From: Thereva unica
Lineage: Eukaryota; Arthropoda; Insecta; Diptera; Therevidae
NCBI GenBank assembly: GCA_949987705.1
Contig: OX465286.1
Location: 20,535,676 to 20,599,675, forward strand
DNA length: 64,000 bases
Reading direction: 5' to 3'
Below are positions 33,143-44,058 of the stretch, piece by piece; positions within the stretch are counted from its first letter, which is position 1; every line of letters begins with the position of its first letter. The notes beneath the pieces are model-generated. The model saw nothing but the letters and a program-made list of their open reading frames with translations. It ran no database searches and was not told the DNA's origin. A program made the position numbers and the translations under genes.

Positions 33143-34390
33143 ATAGCCAAAGTTATAGGCATATGCTCTGTAACACAGCTTTTTGAGTCAATCATTTATT
33201 CTGCAATCGTGCCCATCTGCAAGAAACTTATTTCTACGAACCAACATGGTTTTCTTCCAGCTCGTTCCACTACCACCAATCTTCTTGAATTCATTTCCCA
33301 TGCTGTTGAAGGCTTCGTTTCCGGTTGCCAAACTGATTGTGTTTACACTGATTTCAGTAAGGCATTTGACAAGCTTTCCCACTCCATTATACTTTTCAAA
33401 CTAAAAAAGTTAGGTTTCCCTGAAGCCCTTCTATTATGGTTCCAGTCCTACTTAGCTGACAGGACCTACCAAGTCCTTTTCCGTGGATCCAAATCCGCGA
33501 CCATTGAGGCCCTATCCTCTTTATTCTTTCTATTGATGATATTGTTACCTTGCAGAATCCTGATTTATGCTGATGACATCAAATTGTACCGTCACGTAAA
33601 GAGTATGGAGGACTGCAAACTTTTGCAAGTCGACCTCGACACCTTTTACTCTTGGTGCGCTAACAACAACCTGGTTCTTAATATTAGTAAATGCGAAGTC
33701 ATGACTTTTTGTAGGCGACGTGATCCTATAATTTATAACTACTCATTTTTTAGTAAGGGTGTCCCCCGTGTTAATTTTGTCAAAGATCTCGGGATTAGAT
33801 TTGACACCAAGCTGGACTTTTCTACTCATATCAACTATATTTCTTCCAAGAGCAGCTTAGTCTTGGGTTTTATAAAAAGGTGGTCCAAAGAATTTAACAG
33901 CACCCTGATCACTAAACACCTCTACATTTCGCTTGTCAGAACTTTACTTGAATATGCGTCCCAGGTTTGGTCTCCTCACTATTCTTCGCATGTTGGAAAA
34001 ATTGAGTCGGTTCAACGTAGGTTCGTTCGATTCGTATTGAATCACCTTCCTTGGGAAGACCCTTTAATTCTTCCACCATATGAATACCGACTTAAGTTAC
34101 TCAACTTAAAGACTCTCCACAAGCGTCGTGAGGTGGCCGATGTTGTTTTCGTCCACCAGCTTCTTAATGGACGTGTCGACTCAGGTTTTCTAAGTCGCCG
34201 TGCGTCGTTTAGAGAGAGCCGATACAATCTGAGAGGACCACCGCTCTTACACATCAACTCCTCTAACACCAATTATGGCCGATTTGAGCCTGTTAATCGC
34301 ATGTTCATTAATGTAAATAAAAATATTAATGTTTTTAGCGTGAGCACTAACAAAGATCTCCTTAAAAGGAGTCTCTTTGTTCTCTCATGA
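33143..34390 (+). pseudogene. CR1/jockey-like LINE reverse transcriptase fragment (fused to gag)
   Basis: After the gag part the same frame reads LFESIIYSAIVPICK, NQHGFLPARSTTTNL and TDFSKAFDKLSHSI (motif A), then ILIYADDIKLYR (motif C), ILE-type thumb and the C-terminal arm SQVWSPHYSSHVGKIESVQ. Motif B (GVPQGS) is deleted. Around 33510-33555 a stretch is read in the wrong frame: the family sequence GPILFILSIDDIV appears in another frame there. Two indels compensate each other. It is open but enzymatically dead. A short 3' UTR follows to about 34440. Confidence 0.82.
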
Positions 34391-34819
34391 CTGTTTATGT
34401 GTTTCGCATGCAATTTTTATTGGTACTCAATTTTTTATGTTTGCATGTCTCAGCCGAGCCCACGTGGTCGTGGTAAATGTTTCTCAGCCCAGCTGAGAAG
34501 TGCGCCTTCTTCATAAGAAGGGAAACTCTATTATTATAACACGGGCAATCAAAACGACTGAGAAGATTTGCGGGCAAATGAACAACTTGGAAGTACGTGG
34601 TCGACTTCGATTCTGAAACTGTGGTGAGCCGGGCCATCTACAAATGAATTATCGAAAACGAAGGAGAGCGGAGTAGGATTGGCCATACTTGCTATGGAAA
34701 ATGTGGACAGCGGCTGAAAGTCACACTCCGGGGAAGTTGGTAGGGGAAATTGAAGCCTTGGTGTCATCGTCATCATCAGCTAACTGCGGCGAAGCAACAA
34801 CAGTCTTGTCATCAAGAGG

Positions 34820-35195
34820 AAAGTTTTAGGTGAAAAATGCACAATTACCGTGGATACTGGTGCGTTAAGATCTGTCATCCGGGCTGACTTGGTTGGTAGA
34901 AAGGGGCTGAAGAACGCAAACCTATACATATGCTGAGAACTGTAACAGGAAAACCAGTGCAATTATATGGGGCGATAATAATGGATGTGGTGCTCGACGA
35001 CATTGAATTTTCTCAATTTTTCGTATTGGACTTTATGTCAACACACAAAATTCTATTGGACAATGGAGAAGAAATAATGAAATATAAGAACAGGGAGATT
35101 TCCATGGCTACAGCATCGACATGCTCTTCGCAGCTGAAAGTCGTTGTTTGTAAAGATACCGTGTTTCCTTCCTTTGCTAAGAAATTGATGTGAAC
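34820..35195 (+). pseudogene. Gypsy protease region
   Basis: ITVDTGALRSVIRADL (near 34843) is the retropepsin active-site motif with the DTGA signature. After a frameshift near 34930 comes a frame with VTGKPVQLYGAI and LDFMSTHKILLDNG, matching the C-terminal half of gypsy proteases (LGxDFL...). The region 34441-34819 before it should be the gag-pol junction but is too degraded to read. Confidence 0.68.
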
Positions 35196-35489
35196 GACAA
35201 TCGATGATGAAACCAGGAGCTACCGATTCTACCCAATTAAACTAGAGAAAATGGAATAAATCAGTCTAGTGAGCATCGAAGATAAGAAGGAGGTATTAAT
35301 AAAAATTCTAAATACCGGCGAACGAGAAACAAGAGTGAAGAAGGATACAGTTTTGGGAAAAGAGGAATCAACAGAGCAGATTATATCAGTGGAATGTGCT
35401 AATACGGACGCAGTGACAACCCAACCCAAAGTCAAAGTGACAACCCAAGTCAAAGGCCACAAAAATAGTAGACGCAGTACTCTTAATTA

Positions 35490-35706
35490 ATTTTCTCGAA
35501 CGATCACAGTTATTCCAGGCAAGTCGATATTCATCCCCTGAGGTCAGAGGAAAGACAGCCTTCTTTGTGGGAAAAGCCTTGTGGCAGTTTACAGTTATGC
35601 CGTTTAGACTATGTTAATGCTCCGGAAACATTGACTGAATGACTGAAGGTATGCGTATCGCGAGGATTGACATGGAAAATTTGTCTGGTTTATTTAGACG
35701 ATATAA
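35490..35706 (+). pseudogene. Gypsy reverse transcriptase scrap
   Basis: Across frames the segment gives LRSEERQ, YVNAPETL and finally GLTWKICLVYLDDI, the last being motif C (YLDDI) of Ty3/gypsy RT. The sequence stops matching immediately after YLDDI, where the Harbinger element begins. Confidence 0.75.
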
Positions 35707-35908
35707 GACCTACCCTAAATGGGAAGTGAAGTGAAGTGAAGTTAGGTGCCATTGTATAAAAATGTATGAGAGTAACCAAAATGAAAGTAAAGTGGAAGTT
35801 GATTTATTTCGAAAAATTTCGAAATGTCATTTAGAGAAGTAACCGTGAGGTTGTGCGCGGAATTTTTTGTCATAAACATTTAATTTTTTGTATTTAGATA
35901 TTCTATAA

Positions 35909-36544
35909 ATGGAGGATTTAATTGAAAACCTTATAGAGGCTGTGCGGAAGGAGCCGACTTTAATAAATCATTGCCAGGCTATACTAATAATTATGCGTTC
36001 AAGTGGGAAAAATGAGTATGTGTAAGTATTACTAGTTGTAATTTGATTTCATATCTTATATTTGTAGGCGAAGAATGCCAAAAACGATGGTTTCTCCTGA
36101 GGGAGAAATATGGAAAGGAAATCCGTAAGCAGGACGCTCCTTCAGGAAGTGGCTACGTTGAAGAGGTGTCATGGCCATACCTTCAAAATATGACTTTTTT
36201 AAAGGCACATATTAGTATGAGAAAGTGAAAAAATTCATTTTCATTTCTAGTAACATGAATATTAATACTACTTCCTTTCCAGAACAAGAGACAATGCACT
36301 CACACCGCTGCCATCTAACACGGTTGAGTTAGACGAAATATGTCAAGATATTTATCCTGATCCATTACCAACCGTCCGCGAAACCTCCATTTCTACGGAA
36401 CCAAGAAAGAAAATGAAAAAGAACGATTCAGCGGAACAGAGATTTCGTGAAATTTTAGATGCCTTTGAAGAAAAGTGCAATAAGGAAAATGAAGATGGTT
36501 CATTTTTCAAAAATTTAAAATCTCCTATGGAGCCCTTGCCCTAA
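35909..36544 (+). pseudogene. MADF/Myb-like DNA-binding protein of Harbinger
   Basis: Exon 1 starts ATG at 35909 with ENLIEAVRKEPTL, the N-terminus of a MADF domain. After an intron (donor near 36020, acceptor TTTGTAG at about 36068) the domain continues ECQKRWFLLREKYGKEIRK and WPYLQNMTFL. A second intron (about 36226-36282, acceptor TTTCCAG) leads to a C-terminal exon with RTRDNALTPLP and AEQRFREILDAFEEK, ending TAA at 36542-36544. The first junction does not keep phase with any GT I could choose, so one base may have been lost. The protein would recognise the element's own termini. Confidence 0.68.
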
Positions 36545-37330
36545 ATTAGATGGGATATACGGGCCTTTTGTGGGTGAATTTAACCGCAAAAAATTGTGCA
36601 GAGCTATGCACGCTAAAACGACCTTTTCTGCATTTGGTGGCAGCGTATTCAGGGTGGTCAACAGTATTCTCCATCTGTTTACCAGTATCCCAAAACAATT
36701 TTCCTTTTCCCTAGATAAATTCTTTCCTGGGAAAGGTTTCATGATATGTTTTCGCAAAGGAAAAGCTGCATCTGCAACAAAGAAATGAGGCAAATTTCTT
36801 TGGGATTGCGGCAATTGCTTCGGTCCTGGTAAAAGTATTTCACTATTTAAAATTCTCTTGCCAAAAGAACTTTCCTGGAAAACACCTGTTTAAAATAAAA
36901 TTAAAAAATGCAAAACATATGAAATCGTATAATATACCTCAGTCGCTTTGTGAACCATATGTACTTGCATCATTAAAAGTGAAGGTGTACTTTGCATCAC
37001 AACCAGCTAACAACACAATGCTGTGGAATTTCTTATAATTAAAAAACTCTGCACTGGAATTAGGAGGTTTTACAAAAGCAATGTGCTTGCCATCTATTGC
37101 ACCCACATAGTTCGGCATATCCCACATATTCCAAAAATGTTCAGCTATACTAGCTTATTCGGTGGCATTTGGCTCGCTGGCATAAATTGGTGAAAGATAT
37201 TTCCATAAAACATCACAAGTTTCATAAATTATGGTCCTTACTGTCTCTTTTCCCAATTTCCAGCTCCATGCTAGGTTTTGGAAGCTGATTCCTTGGGACA
37301 AATATCTAGGAAATTTTTATTTATTTATTG
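36515..37330 (-). pseudogene. PIF/Harbinger DDE transposase
   Basis: The minus strand gives [32 protein letters not shown] (first Asp), [18 protein letters not shown] (second Asp region), then GSQSD. An intron at 36886-36937 (GTATAT...AACAG) separates it from GVFQESSFG, FFVADAAFPLRKHIMKP and ENCFGILVNRWRI (Glu region), ending at 36515. The codon before the intron is TGA where the family has Gly (SDGG), a nonsense change. About 17 residues before ENCFGI are deleted. An earlier stop lies near 37157. The N-terminus is lost. It overlaps the MADF gene by 30 bp. Confidence 0.83.
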
Positions 37331-37356
37331 ATACTTATTTTGTTAAAAGACAAATT

Positions 37357-37792
37357 GGGCCTAATGACCAATACACATGAGATATTGTTTTTGTGATAGG
37401 TCATAACACACAACTAACGAGAAAAATAATAAAAAAAATTAAATGTACCGGGTTCTTGTACAGCTACGTCGAAAAGTTTTATTTAATTATGTCAAATATT
37501 TTGCAATTATTAAATGTTTTTCAATAGGAGTGAAAGAATATTACTTTAAAATATTACTAAAGTCACTAATTCTAACCACATAGAGCCACATGGAATTATA
37601 ATAACACAATATACCTGTTACAAAAATAAATAAGTGTATTTCGACTATTAGAGGGCGTAATAAAAGTTCTATGTACCTATGCGAAAGTGAATTGCAACCC
37701 GGTACATTTAATTTTTTTTTTATTTTTCTCGTTAGTTGTGTGTTATGACCTATCACAAAAACAATATCTCATGTGTATTGGTCAGCAGGCCC
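37357..37792. mobile_element. 436 bp element with ~97 bp inverted arms
   Basis: The arms 37357-37453 and 37696-37792 are inverted copies with only a few mismatches. They start GGGCCT, then TGACCAATACACATGAG, and end near the loop with AAATGTACCGGGTT. There is no coding sequence. The immediate flanks (AATT and AACT) do not give a clear target duplication. It separates the Harbinger remnant from the LINE-A-like copy. Confidence 0.75.
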
Positions 37793-39204
37793 AACTCCCA
37801 TAATGTTTTGCCCATTGTCCTTTATATATTTACAGAAGCGTTAAGGCAAAACGATGCTCAGGCGTTACTGCTTTTCTTATTGATGTTTTTTGTAAATTTG
37901 GCCCCACCAAAGTTAATAAAACATCGAACATGCTTTTTTCCAATGTTGTTAACACAGTTCTCAGCCAAACCAATAGGACTGTTTAAGTAAATTTGGACAT
38001 CATCTGCATACATGTGCAGTTTACAGTTAGTCACGACACTGCTGAGATCATTTATATACATGCTGAAAAGCAGCGGTCCTAGTATGGAGCCCTACGGAAC
38101 ACCACGGGTGATTGGCAAGGAGTCGGAAGTTGAATTTTGTAGCTTAATTTCAAGGACGTATGGCTAACACTGTCGAATCCCTTACTAAAGCCCAGAAGCA
38201 CAAGAAAAGCAATGGCATGCGAATCAAGAGCCATTCGCAAATCGGTGGTCACTTTCAGTAGTACAGTTTCACAGCTACTGCTCTTGCGGAAACCAGACTG
38301 TGCATGAGACAACGGGGACCACATTTCGCAGTGCCCATCGATTTGCCACGACATTGATGTTTCTAGTATTTTGCCTAAGAAACATAGTATACTTATAGGA
38401 CGATAATCAGCGGGGCTTTGCGGAGATTTGCACTTAGGTAATGCGATAACTTTTGCTTTTTTCCACTGAAGCGGAAAGTAGGATTTAGTGAGGCAACTAT
38501 TAAAAATATGTGTGATATAGGGAAGTACCAGAGCAAAAATCAACTTTAGGAATATGAGTGGGACGTTGTCTGAACCAACAGATTCGGATTTAATTGAATG
38601 AATAAAAAGCTTTATGGACTTCCGCATGATCCACATTGCGAAAACAAAAAACACCAGTATTACTATTAGCTGCCCTTAAGTAAATAGGATCTCCGCCTAT
38701 ATTTGGTGCAGACGTAAAGTAATTATTTAGCTCATTAGCGCTAAGGTTGATATGTGTTTCACTTTCATTACCAAGAATACCAAGTTGCTTAATGTTGGTC
38801 CAAAGCTTCTTTGGGGGCAAATTCGGGCTAAGCTTAGACGAAAAGAATTGGGCTTTCGCTTTACGTATGGAGGAAGTTACTAAATTCCTAACCTTTTTGT
38901 AGGCTTTTAAGTTCGCATCGGTTCTATTAATTTTATATTTTTTGAATAAGAATTCTCTCTCGGAGACAAGACGGCTGATTTTAGCGAAGAACCACGGAGA
39001 AGTAGAGGAAAAAGTGCGTTTTGTTTTAACTGGGACAAAAGATTCGTGTAGTTGGAAACATAGCAAGCGAAAATGTTCTATTTGGTTGTCTATGTCAGAG
39101 ATGTGGTATATTTGATCCCATGGTAGTGAGGAACATTCTTGCGATAGAGCCGGGACATCTATGGACTTGTAGTCACGATAGTTTGTGCCAGCCGCAAAGG
39201 TCCT
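37793..39204 (-). pseudogene. LINE-A-related retrotransposon, decayed copy
   Basis: On the minus strand the linker (SREFLFKKYKINRTDANLKA and PPKKLWTNIKQLG, 39130-38700), then the RT: DYRPISILCFLGKILE, AQSGFRKSSSCETVL, LLGFSKGFDSVSH, and after a break MYINDLSSVV with YADDVQIYLNSP. The 3' end is cut at about 37793 and the 5' end at about 39204, where gypsy integrase resumes. Frameshifts at about 38640 and 38080 and loss of motif B disable it. It is clearly related to LINE-A but more diverged than LINE-A is from a functional state. Confidence 0.83.
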
Positions 39205-40290
39205 CGAGTAAGGACAAAAGGAGCAACGCAACAATGCAACGTGGGAGCTCCATTTCAAAGGATTGTAATAGATTTTTTTTTTAAACACCTTTATTGGTAT
39301 GGTTACTACAATCTTAATTAATATTAATTTATTAATATAGTTAGCAATAGTACTTAAATTAGGCATGTCTTAAAGTAAGCATACACTTGTATGGGATTTC
39401 TGTACCAGTGTCCAGTTCCCTATGTGTGTAGTATGTAGTATTCATCAATTATGCATCAGTTCGTGAGGTTTTATTCTTTTGAGTCGTCTTATTTCGTTGG
39501 TAGGATTGTAATAGATGTGGCAGGTCGTTTTCCACGATCAGACCGAGGAAATCATTAAATTTTAGTGGTAACGAACTATTTGAGTAAGTGGCTCGAAGCA
39601 TATGCCATTTCAAATCAGGAAACAGTCACTGTTGCAGGAGAGTTAGTGAACAATTAGATTTTGGTGTTCCTCATGAATTTTATTCGAACTTTGAATCTAA
39701 AGGTTTTTAAAGAAGTATGTAAGGTATTCGGAGTGAAGAAGACCAAGACGACGCCCCTTCACCCATAGTCTCATGGAATGGTAGAACGATTCAACAGGAC
39801 AATGCTAAAGTACCTAAGGAAAGCTGTTAACGAACGCCAGCGCCAAATTTTTCTTTTGGCGCATCGGACAGCAGTTCAATTACACAGGATAAACCCCTTG
39901 TAATGTGATTTTTGGAAGACAAATTCGTCTGAAAGTTTTCGACACCCGTGGAAAGCAAGAAATCTTCTACGGGTTATATAGGTGAACTTCGTGATCGACT
40001 CGCGGATATCCACCAGCTCCCAAGGAAGAATCTTAAGATAGCCAATGACAGGATGAAAGCAAGATTCGACCTCCAAGCAAACAGTAATGACTGCAAGGAA
40101 GGCGACGTCGTGTGGTTGTTCCGGCGACGGAAAGGGGAATCTATGAAACTTCAGCGCCAATGGGAGGGGCCCTATAAAATCTTAACTCGGATCAACGATG
40201 TTGTATACAGCCATTCAACAAGGACCTAAGGCGAAGAAGAAGATTCTGCACATAGACAGACTGTGCACTTATAATATCCGCCTGATCCAG
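39205..40290 (+). pseudogene. Gypsy integrase
   Basis: The plus strand reads CNVGAPFQRIVIDVAGRF (split by the retroposon at 39273-39500), SKWLEAYAISNQETVTVA, then HGMVERFNRTMLKYLRK (catalytic Glu region). The C-terminal part is RMKARF-like, with WLFRRRKGESMKLQ and WEGPYKIL, the GPY/F module. ILHIDRLC ends it. Several frameshifts and stops. It corresponds to the downstream end of the gypsy whose RT is at 35490-35706. Confidence 0.82.
39273..39500 (-). mobile_element. Short retroposed sequence with 15 bp target duplication
   Basis: AGGATTGTAATAGAT occurs at 39258-39272 and again at 39501-39515. Between them lies a 228 bp insert that begins with poly-T on the plus strand, so it was reverse-transcribed from a minus-strand RNA ending CCAATAAAGGTGTTT plus poly-A. 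It is therefore the 3' end of a polyadenylated transcript, either a 5'-truncated LINE or a host mRNA. No coding part is recognisable. Confidence 0.85.
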
Positions 40291-40300
40291 GATAGACAAT

Positions 40301-42257
40301 ATAATTCAGTGAAAGTGGCATTTATAGTGAGTTTTTAATTAGAAAAGCGATAAAGGTGCTTCCTATTTAACTGATCGAAGTGACCTAAAGTGAAAATTTG
40401 GAATTAAGAAGATAAATATAATCGCGCAAACAATTTCGTGGATAAGACTTTATTTGTAGAGAAACATCCCCAACACACTCTGTTACATTGTTCTGCTTAG
40501 TATTTTGTTTTCTGTTTAGATCTTATACAATTAATTAAACTAAAATAGAAAACATATACCCACAGACAATTTAGTGCTTAAACATAATTTATACCAAACA
40601 TTCTTTAGAGCAAAAACTATTCTAGCTGTTATACTATTGATAGATAAAAACTATGCCCCATCGTTTATATGTATGTATATAAAAATTTCAGTGAAACAAT
40701 TAATATTTATTTATTCTAAAAACAATATATCTCAATGGCCTTAATTAATGCCACTATAAATTCAATTTAAAATAAATAAAAAATACACACACACGTATTT
40801 TCCTTCAATATTTCTTAAGGTAAAAAGAAAAAGGAAAATTCGGCTTCGGCTGCATATCTATCAACGTCTCAATAACATTAATTATAAGGATTACGTGTAG
40901 TTACTTTTCCAATTACACCATCAGGTTATAACCAAAATGCTGATTTTTTTTTCACATTTTTTTATTATTATTTCATGCTCGTTTATCTGTGTATATTGCC
41001 AAAAAAAATTAAATAAAAAAAAATACAGCCCATTCTTTGATATTGGCACTTGTTACACACTTATCTCTTCTTAGCCACCAAAGAAGACAAGGTGCAGGCC
41101 AAGAGAGCACATGTGGACAAGAAGATCTTCCGATCTTGTTCCTTTTTCTTCTGTGTGTAAAAATAGACAAGACGCGCAAAGATCGCGTAACAGATGATCG
41201 CATATATATTTTGTTGACGTAATCAATTTGAGTTTTTGTAGCGCAGCGAATTGAGCAGCGCAGAGCACGCTTTTCTCCTTTGAATTGTTATTTTGCGACA
41301 ATATATATATACATATGTATATGTGTCCTTTCCCACCATGTGCATGTGTGTCCTTTTTGTCTCACTGTCTGATCTTATTTGAAATTTCTTACTTTGTGTT
41401 TTTTTTATTACAAACGAGAAAATATCTTGGCACAATTCCCGACGATTTGCCGTGACAAGTAAGGTCAGTTGCTCTTGCTGCTGGGGTATAATGTTGCTTA
41501 ATATATGACATAGGAATTATGTTCTTTTGTTATTTTGGCAAATATATTTAGCGGTGCTGTATGGCACTGTTTTATTTTAATAACTTGTTTTTGGGGCGGT
41601 TTTTCTGTTTTTATTTATTTTTTATTTTATTCTAGAAATGGATTTGCAATCTAAATTATCTCTCATTTTCATTCAAAATTTTTATGGTATGACGTATAGC
41701 TATAGATTTACCACTTCCCCGGCCATATTGAGCTCTATGGCCATTGCCACATCTAAAGATTTTCTACAATTTGTACGGAGTTTGTAACGATTACTTTGTC
41801 CCAGTTAAAAGTTGTGAGCTTGACATGCATTGAATAGAATTTTGAATAATATTCGTAATGAGGTTTTAATTGTTAACATACACATATATCACGTATACAT
41901 GACCGAATCGAACATCCAGAGATTGAAAGTGAATCGTGCGTATTTGACATCATCGGGTCGAATAGTTGAAGTTGAAGAAATGAATTTAAACGTAATCGAA
42001 AAGTAATTAAGCATACCTACAATTTATATTCTTCATATCGCGTTACTGTTGTTTCACATTGTCATTATGCAAATTTTTATTTACAATACATACTAATATT
42101 ACCCACTACACAACGAAGACACAAGAATAAAAATAACAAAACTTTAAAAAAAGTCTGTCATGCCATCTATCAATCTTTGAAATCGAGTCTTTACAATGGA
42201 ATTTCGATTCTATCCAGCTCCAAATGCTACATGGCTACCAGCTTCAACTTCGCATGT
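40301..42257. other. Unassigned stretch
   Basis: AT-rich, without transposon signatures that I recognise. A GC-richer piece at 41075-41330 follows a good splice-acceptor-like tract (CTTATCTCTTCTTAG, ending about 41075) and could be a host exon, but no protein family fits. The first 200 bp could hold the 3' LTR of the preceding gypsy. Confidence 0.35.
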
Positions 42258-42265
42258 ATAGGTAC

Positions 42266-42712
42266 CACTGACATATAGTAATGGACTGCTAAATGAACAA
42301 AATCCCATAAAAAAATGGCACCAAAAACTATTGCTGCCTCGCTCCTACGTTAAATTCCTATGAACTTTAATCGTCAGCGCATGTCAGCGATGTAAACATA
42401 ATTAGAAAAAAATAGACAGGTATAGTTTTTGTTCTTCTGTCTCACTCTTGAGCTATTTTCAAAAGTTCGTTAAACAGGGGAAATAACCGTCACAGTTTTG
42501 GAATAAAAACATTTATTTAATGAAAAAACTGCTAATAAATAAAAATGAGTGATGAAAATTTAGTTCTATTAATTATAACAGACATCTAATCACTTATTTT
42601 CTCCTAAATTCGTAGAAATTTTTTTTGTTTACGCAAAAAAGGTTTTCTATTTCTGGAGAAAAATGGTGCCATTCAGCATTGTCAATCAGCAGTCCATTCC
42701 TATATGTCAGTG
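42266..42712. mobile_element. hAT-like MITE, second complete copy
   Basis: It has the same termini as 4742-5190, in inverse orientation. The flanks ATAGGTAC (42258-42265) and ATAGGTAT (42713-42720) are an 8 bp target duplication with one mismatch. It is 447 bp and non-coding. Confidence 0.92.
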
Positions 42713-42839
42713 ATAGGTATAGATTTTTTCAAAAGTCTTGACATTCCGCGCATCTACCCCAGCAAAGCTCTTAAAAATGTTTAAAAGCTCGGACCAAGCT
42801 TTATTTAGCTCCTCCCATCAAATCACTTGCTGCCATTTA

Positions 42840-43336
42840 GGCGAGAAACACAATTGGTGCTTTTCTGCCAGCTTTTCGGCTAGCTTGTAATGTTCGCGCT
42901 ACCTAAAAAGTCGGCAAAGGCACAATTAGGGCTTGACAATTAACAGCCTGGTTTCCTTCGGAATTGTCAAGCAAAGTATTAAAGTTTATTCATAGTATTA
43001 GCAATTTCCTTAGGCGTAAGGACCTCTCTTTCACTAGTTCTATTAGCTTTTTTCCCATTTTAAATGACAACACAATCCTAAAAAATTAGATCAAGAAGAA
43101 GATAATGACAGCAGCCAGTTCAAAATTTTAAATTTCGGAAAGCTCGCGCTGGCATTTCGGCTGACCGAAAATCTGAAGCTGTTATTGTGAGCAGATGCCT
43201 GGTGCTCCATATGCGAAAAGCTCAAGCTGGCATTTCGGCTGACCGAAAATCTGAAGCTGTTATTGTGAGCAGATGCCTGGTGCTCCATATGCGAAAAGCT
43301 CAAGCTGGCAGAAAAGCTCCAATTGTGTTTCTCGCC
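42840..43336. mobile_element. Harbinger-like MITE with internal tandem repeat
   Basis: The inverted ends GGCGAGAAACACAATTGG, then GCTTTTCTGCCAGCTT, match over about 36 bp. TTA flanks both sides (42837-42839, 43337-43339), the TWA target duplication typical of PIF/Harbinger. Inside the right half a unit of about 79 bp (CTGGCATTTCGGCTGACCG ... GGTGCTCCATATGCG) is repeated twice almost identically at 43149-43300. Confidence 0.8.
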
Positions 43337-43591
43337 TTAATCAGTCACGACTGCGTATTGCTAGAGGGAGGTTGTATTTTTCTGGGGCTTCAATGATTAT
43401 TTAAAAAAAATTACAAATTATGAATGAAAAACGTCCCTTTTTATATATTTTTTTATTTTAAGGTTTTTGTATTTTACACATTTGCTACAGAAATAATTTG
43501 TAGCATTTCTACTAAAGAAATACGAAATTTTTGTTTTTATCACTTTGATTACTAGATTGTTGCGTTTCCGCCAGTCGAATGCGCGCTTCTG

Positions 43592-44058
43592 CTTTTTTTT
43601 ATGTGACACACTAGAGACTTAGGGAAGGCCCCTTTGTACTGTCGATCATGTATTTAATTTTTTTTTTGAAATGTCGAACAGCAGCTCTAGTCGGAAGATA
43701 GAGAGAGAAGTGAAGGAAAGAACTGTCACAACCTAGCTGCGGTATTTTATTTCACCTACTCCCAACCATTTTTTTTGCGACTCTGACATCGGGGCATCGA
43801 GAACAACTCGCTGGAGTGTTATGCCTCCTGAAACGAGTTGAATCTCATCAACCAACCGATGACATGCGCTTGGTGGAGCGGGGAAGAACTAGTGAAGGCT
43901 ATGACAGAAGGAATCAGGAATGCAAAGAGGGAAGAAGAAAGAAGGAAAGTTACGTTGGTGGGAAATTGGGATAGGCTAGGACCGTGGCATCGCCGGGAAT
44001 CGAACCCGGGACCTCTGGGATAGTAGTCAGGCGCCTTACCCCTAGACTACCGAGGCCC
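43592..44058 (-). mobile_element. tRNA-derived SINE, copy 2
   Basis: Minus-strand copy of the SINE at 8031. Its head (44058 downwards) folds better as a tRNA. GGCCTCG can pair with CGATGCC at six of seven positions, and the T arm CCGGG-TTCGATT-CCCGG is perfect (B box complement at 43996-44006). The body shares the GGCATAACACT block and the tail shares AGTACAAAGG and TGTCACATAAAA. It ends in poly-T (plus strand) at 43592-43600. An A-rich stretch is inserted within the tail compared with copy 1. Confidence 0.87.

Larger units (their letters stand above)
35707..37340. mobile_element. PIF/Harbinger element, two convergent genes
   Basis: It carries a plus-strand MADF-domain gene (35909-36544) and a minus-strand DDE transposase gene (36515 to about 37330), overlapping tail to tail. 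PIF/Harbinger elements typically encode exactly these two proteins. The termini were not identified. A GAAGTGAAGTGAAGTGAAG run at about 35730 marks the left side and the right side is cut by later insertions. Confidence 0.75.
32950..40300 (+). mobile_element. Gypsy-type LTR retrotransposon remnant with several nested insertions
   Basis: Plus-strand parts appear in the normal gypsy order: gag (about 32950-33142), protease (34820-35195), reverse transcriptase (35490-35706) and integrase (39205-40290). Between them lie a CR1-like LINE piece (33143 to about 34440), a PIF/Harbinger element (from about 35707), a foldback (37357-37792) and a LINE-A-like copy (to 39204). A retroposon with target duplication sits inside the integrase. 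Most of the RT thumb and RNase H is missing. LTRs were not identified. Confidence 0.72.

Noticed and set aside
41037..41301. Frames around 41075-41300 as a host exon after a good acceptor site
   Set aside because: Three overlapping frames on both strands are comparably open and none matches a family. Evidence is too thin.
43091..43396. Repetitive 70-codon frames on both strands
   Set aside because: Produced by the duplicated ~79 bp unit in the Harbinger-like MITE.
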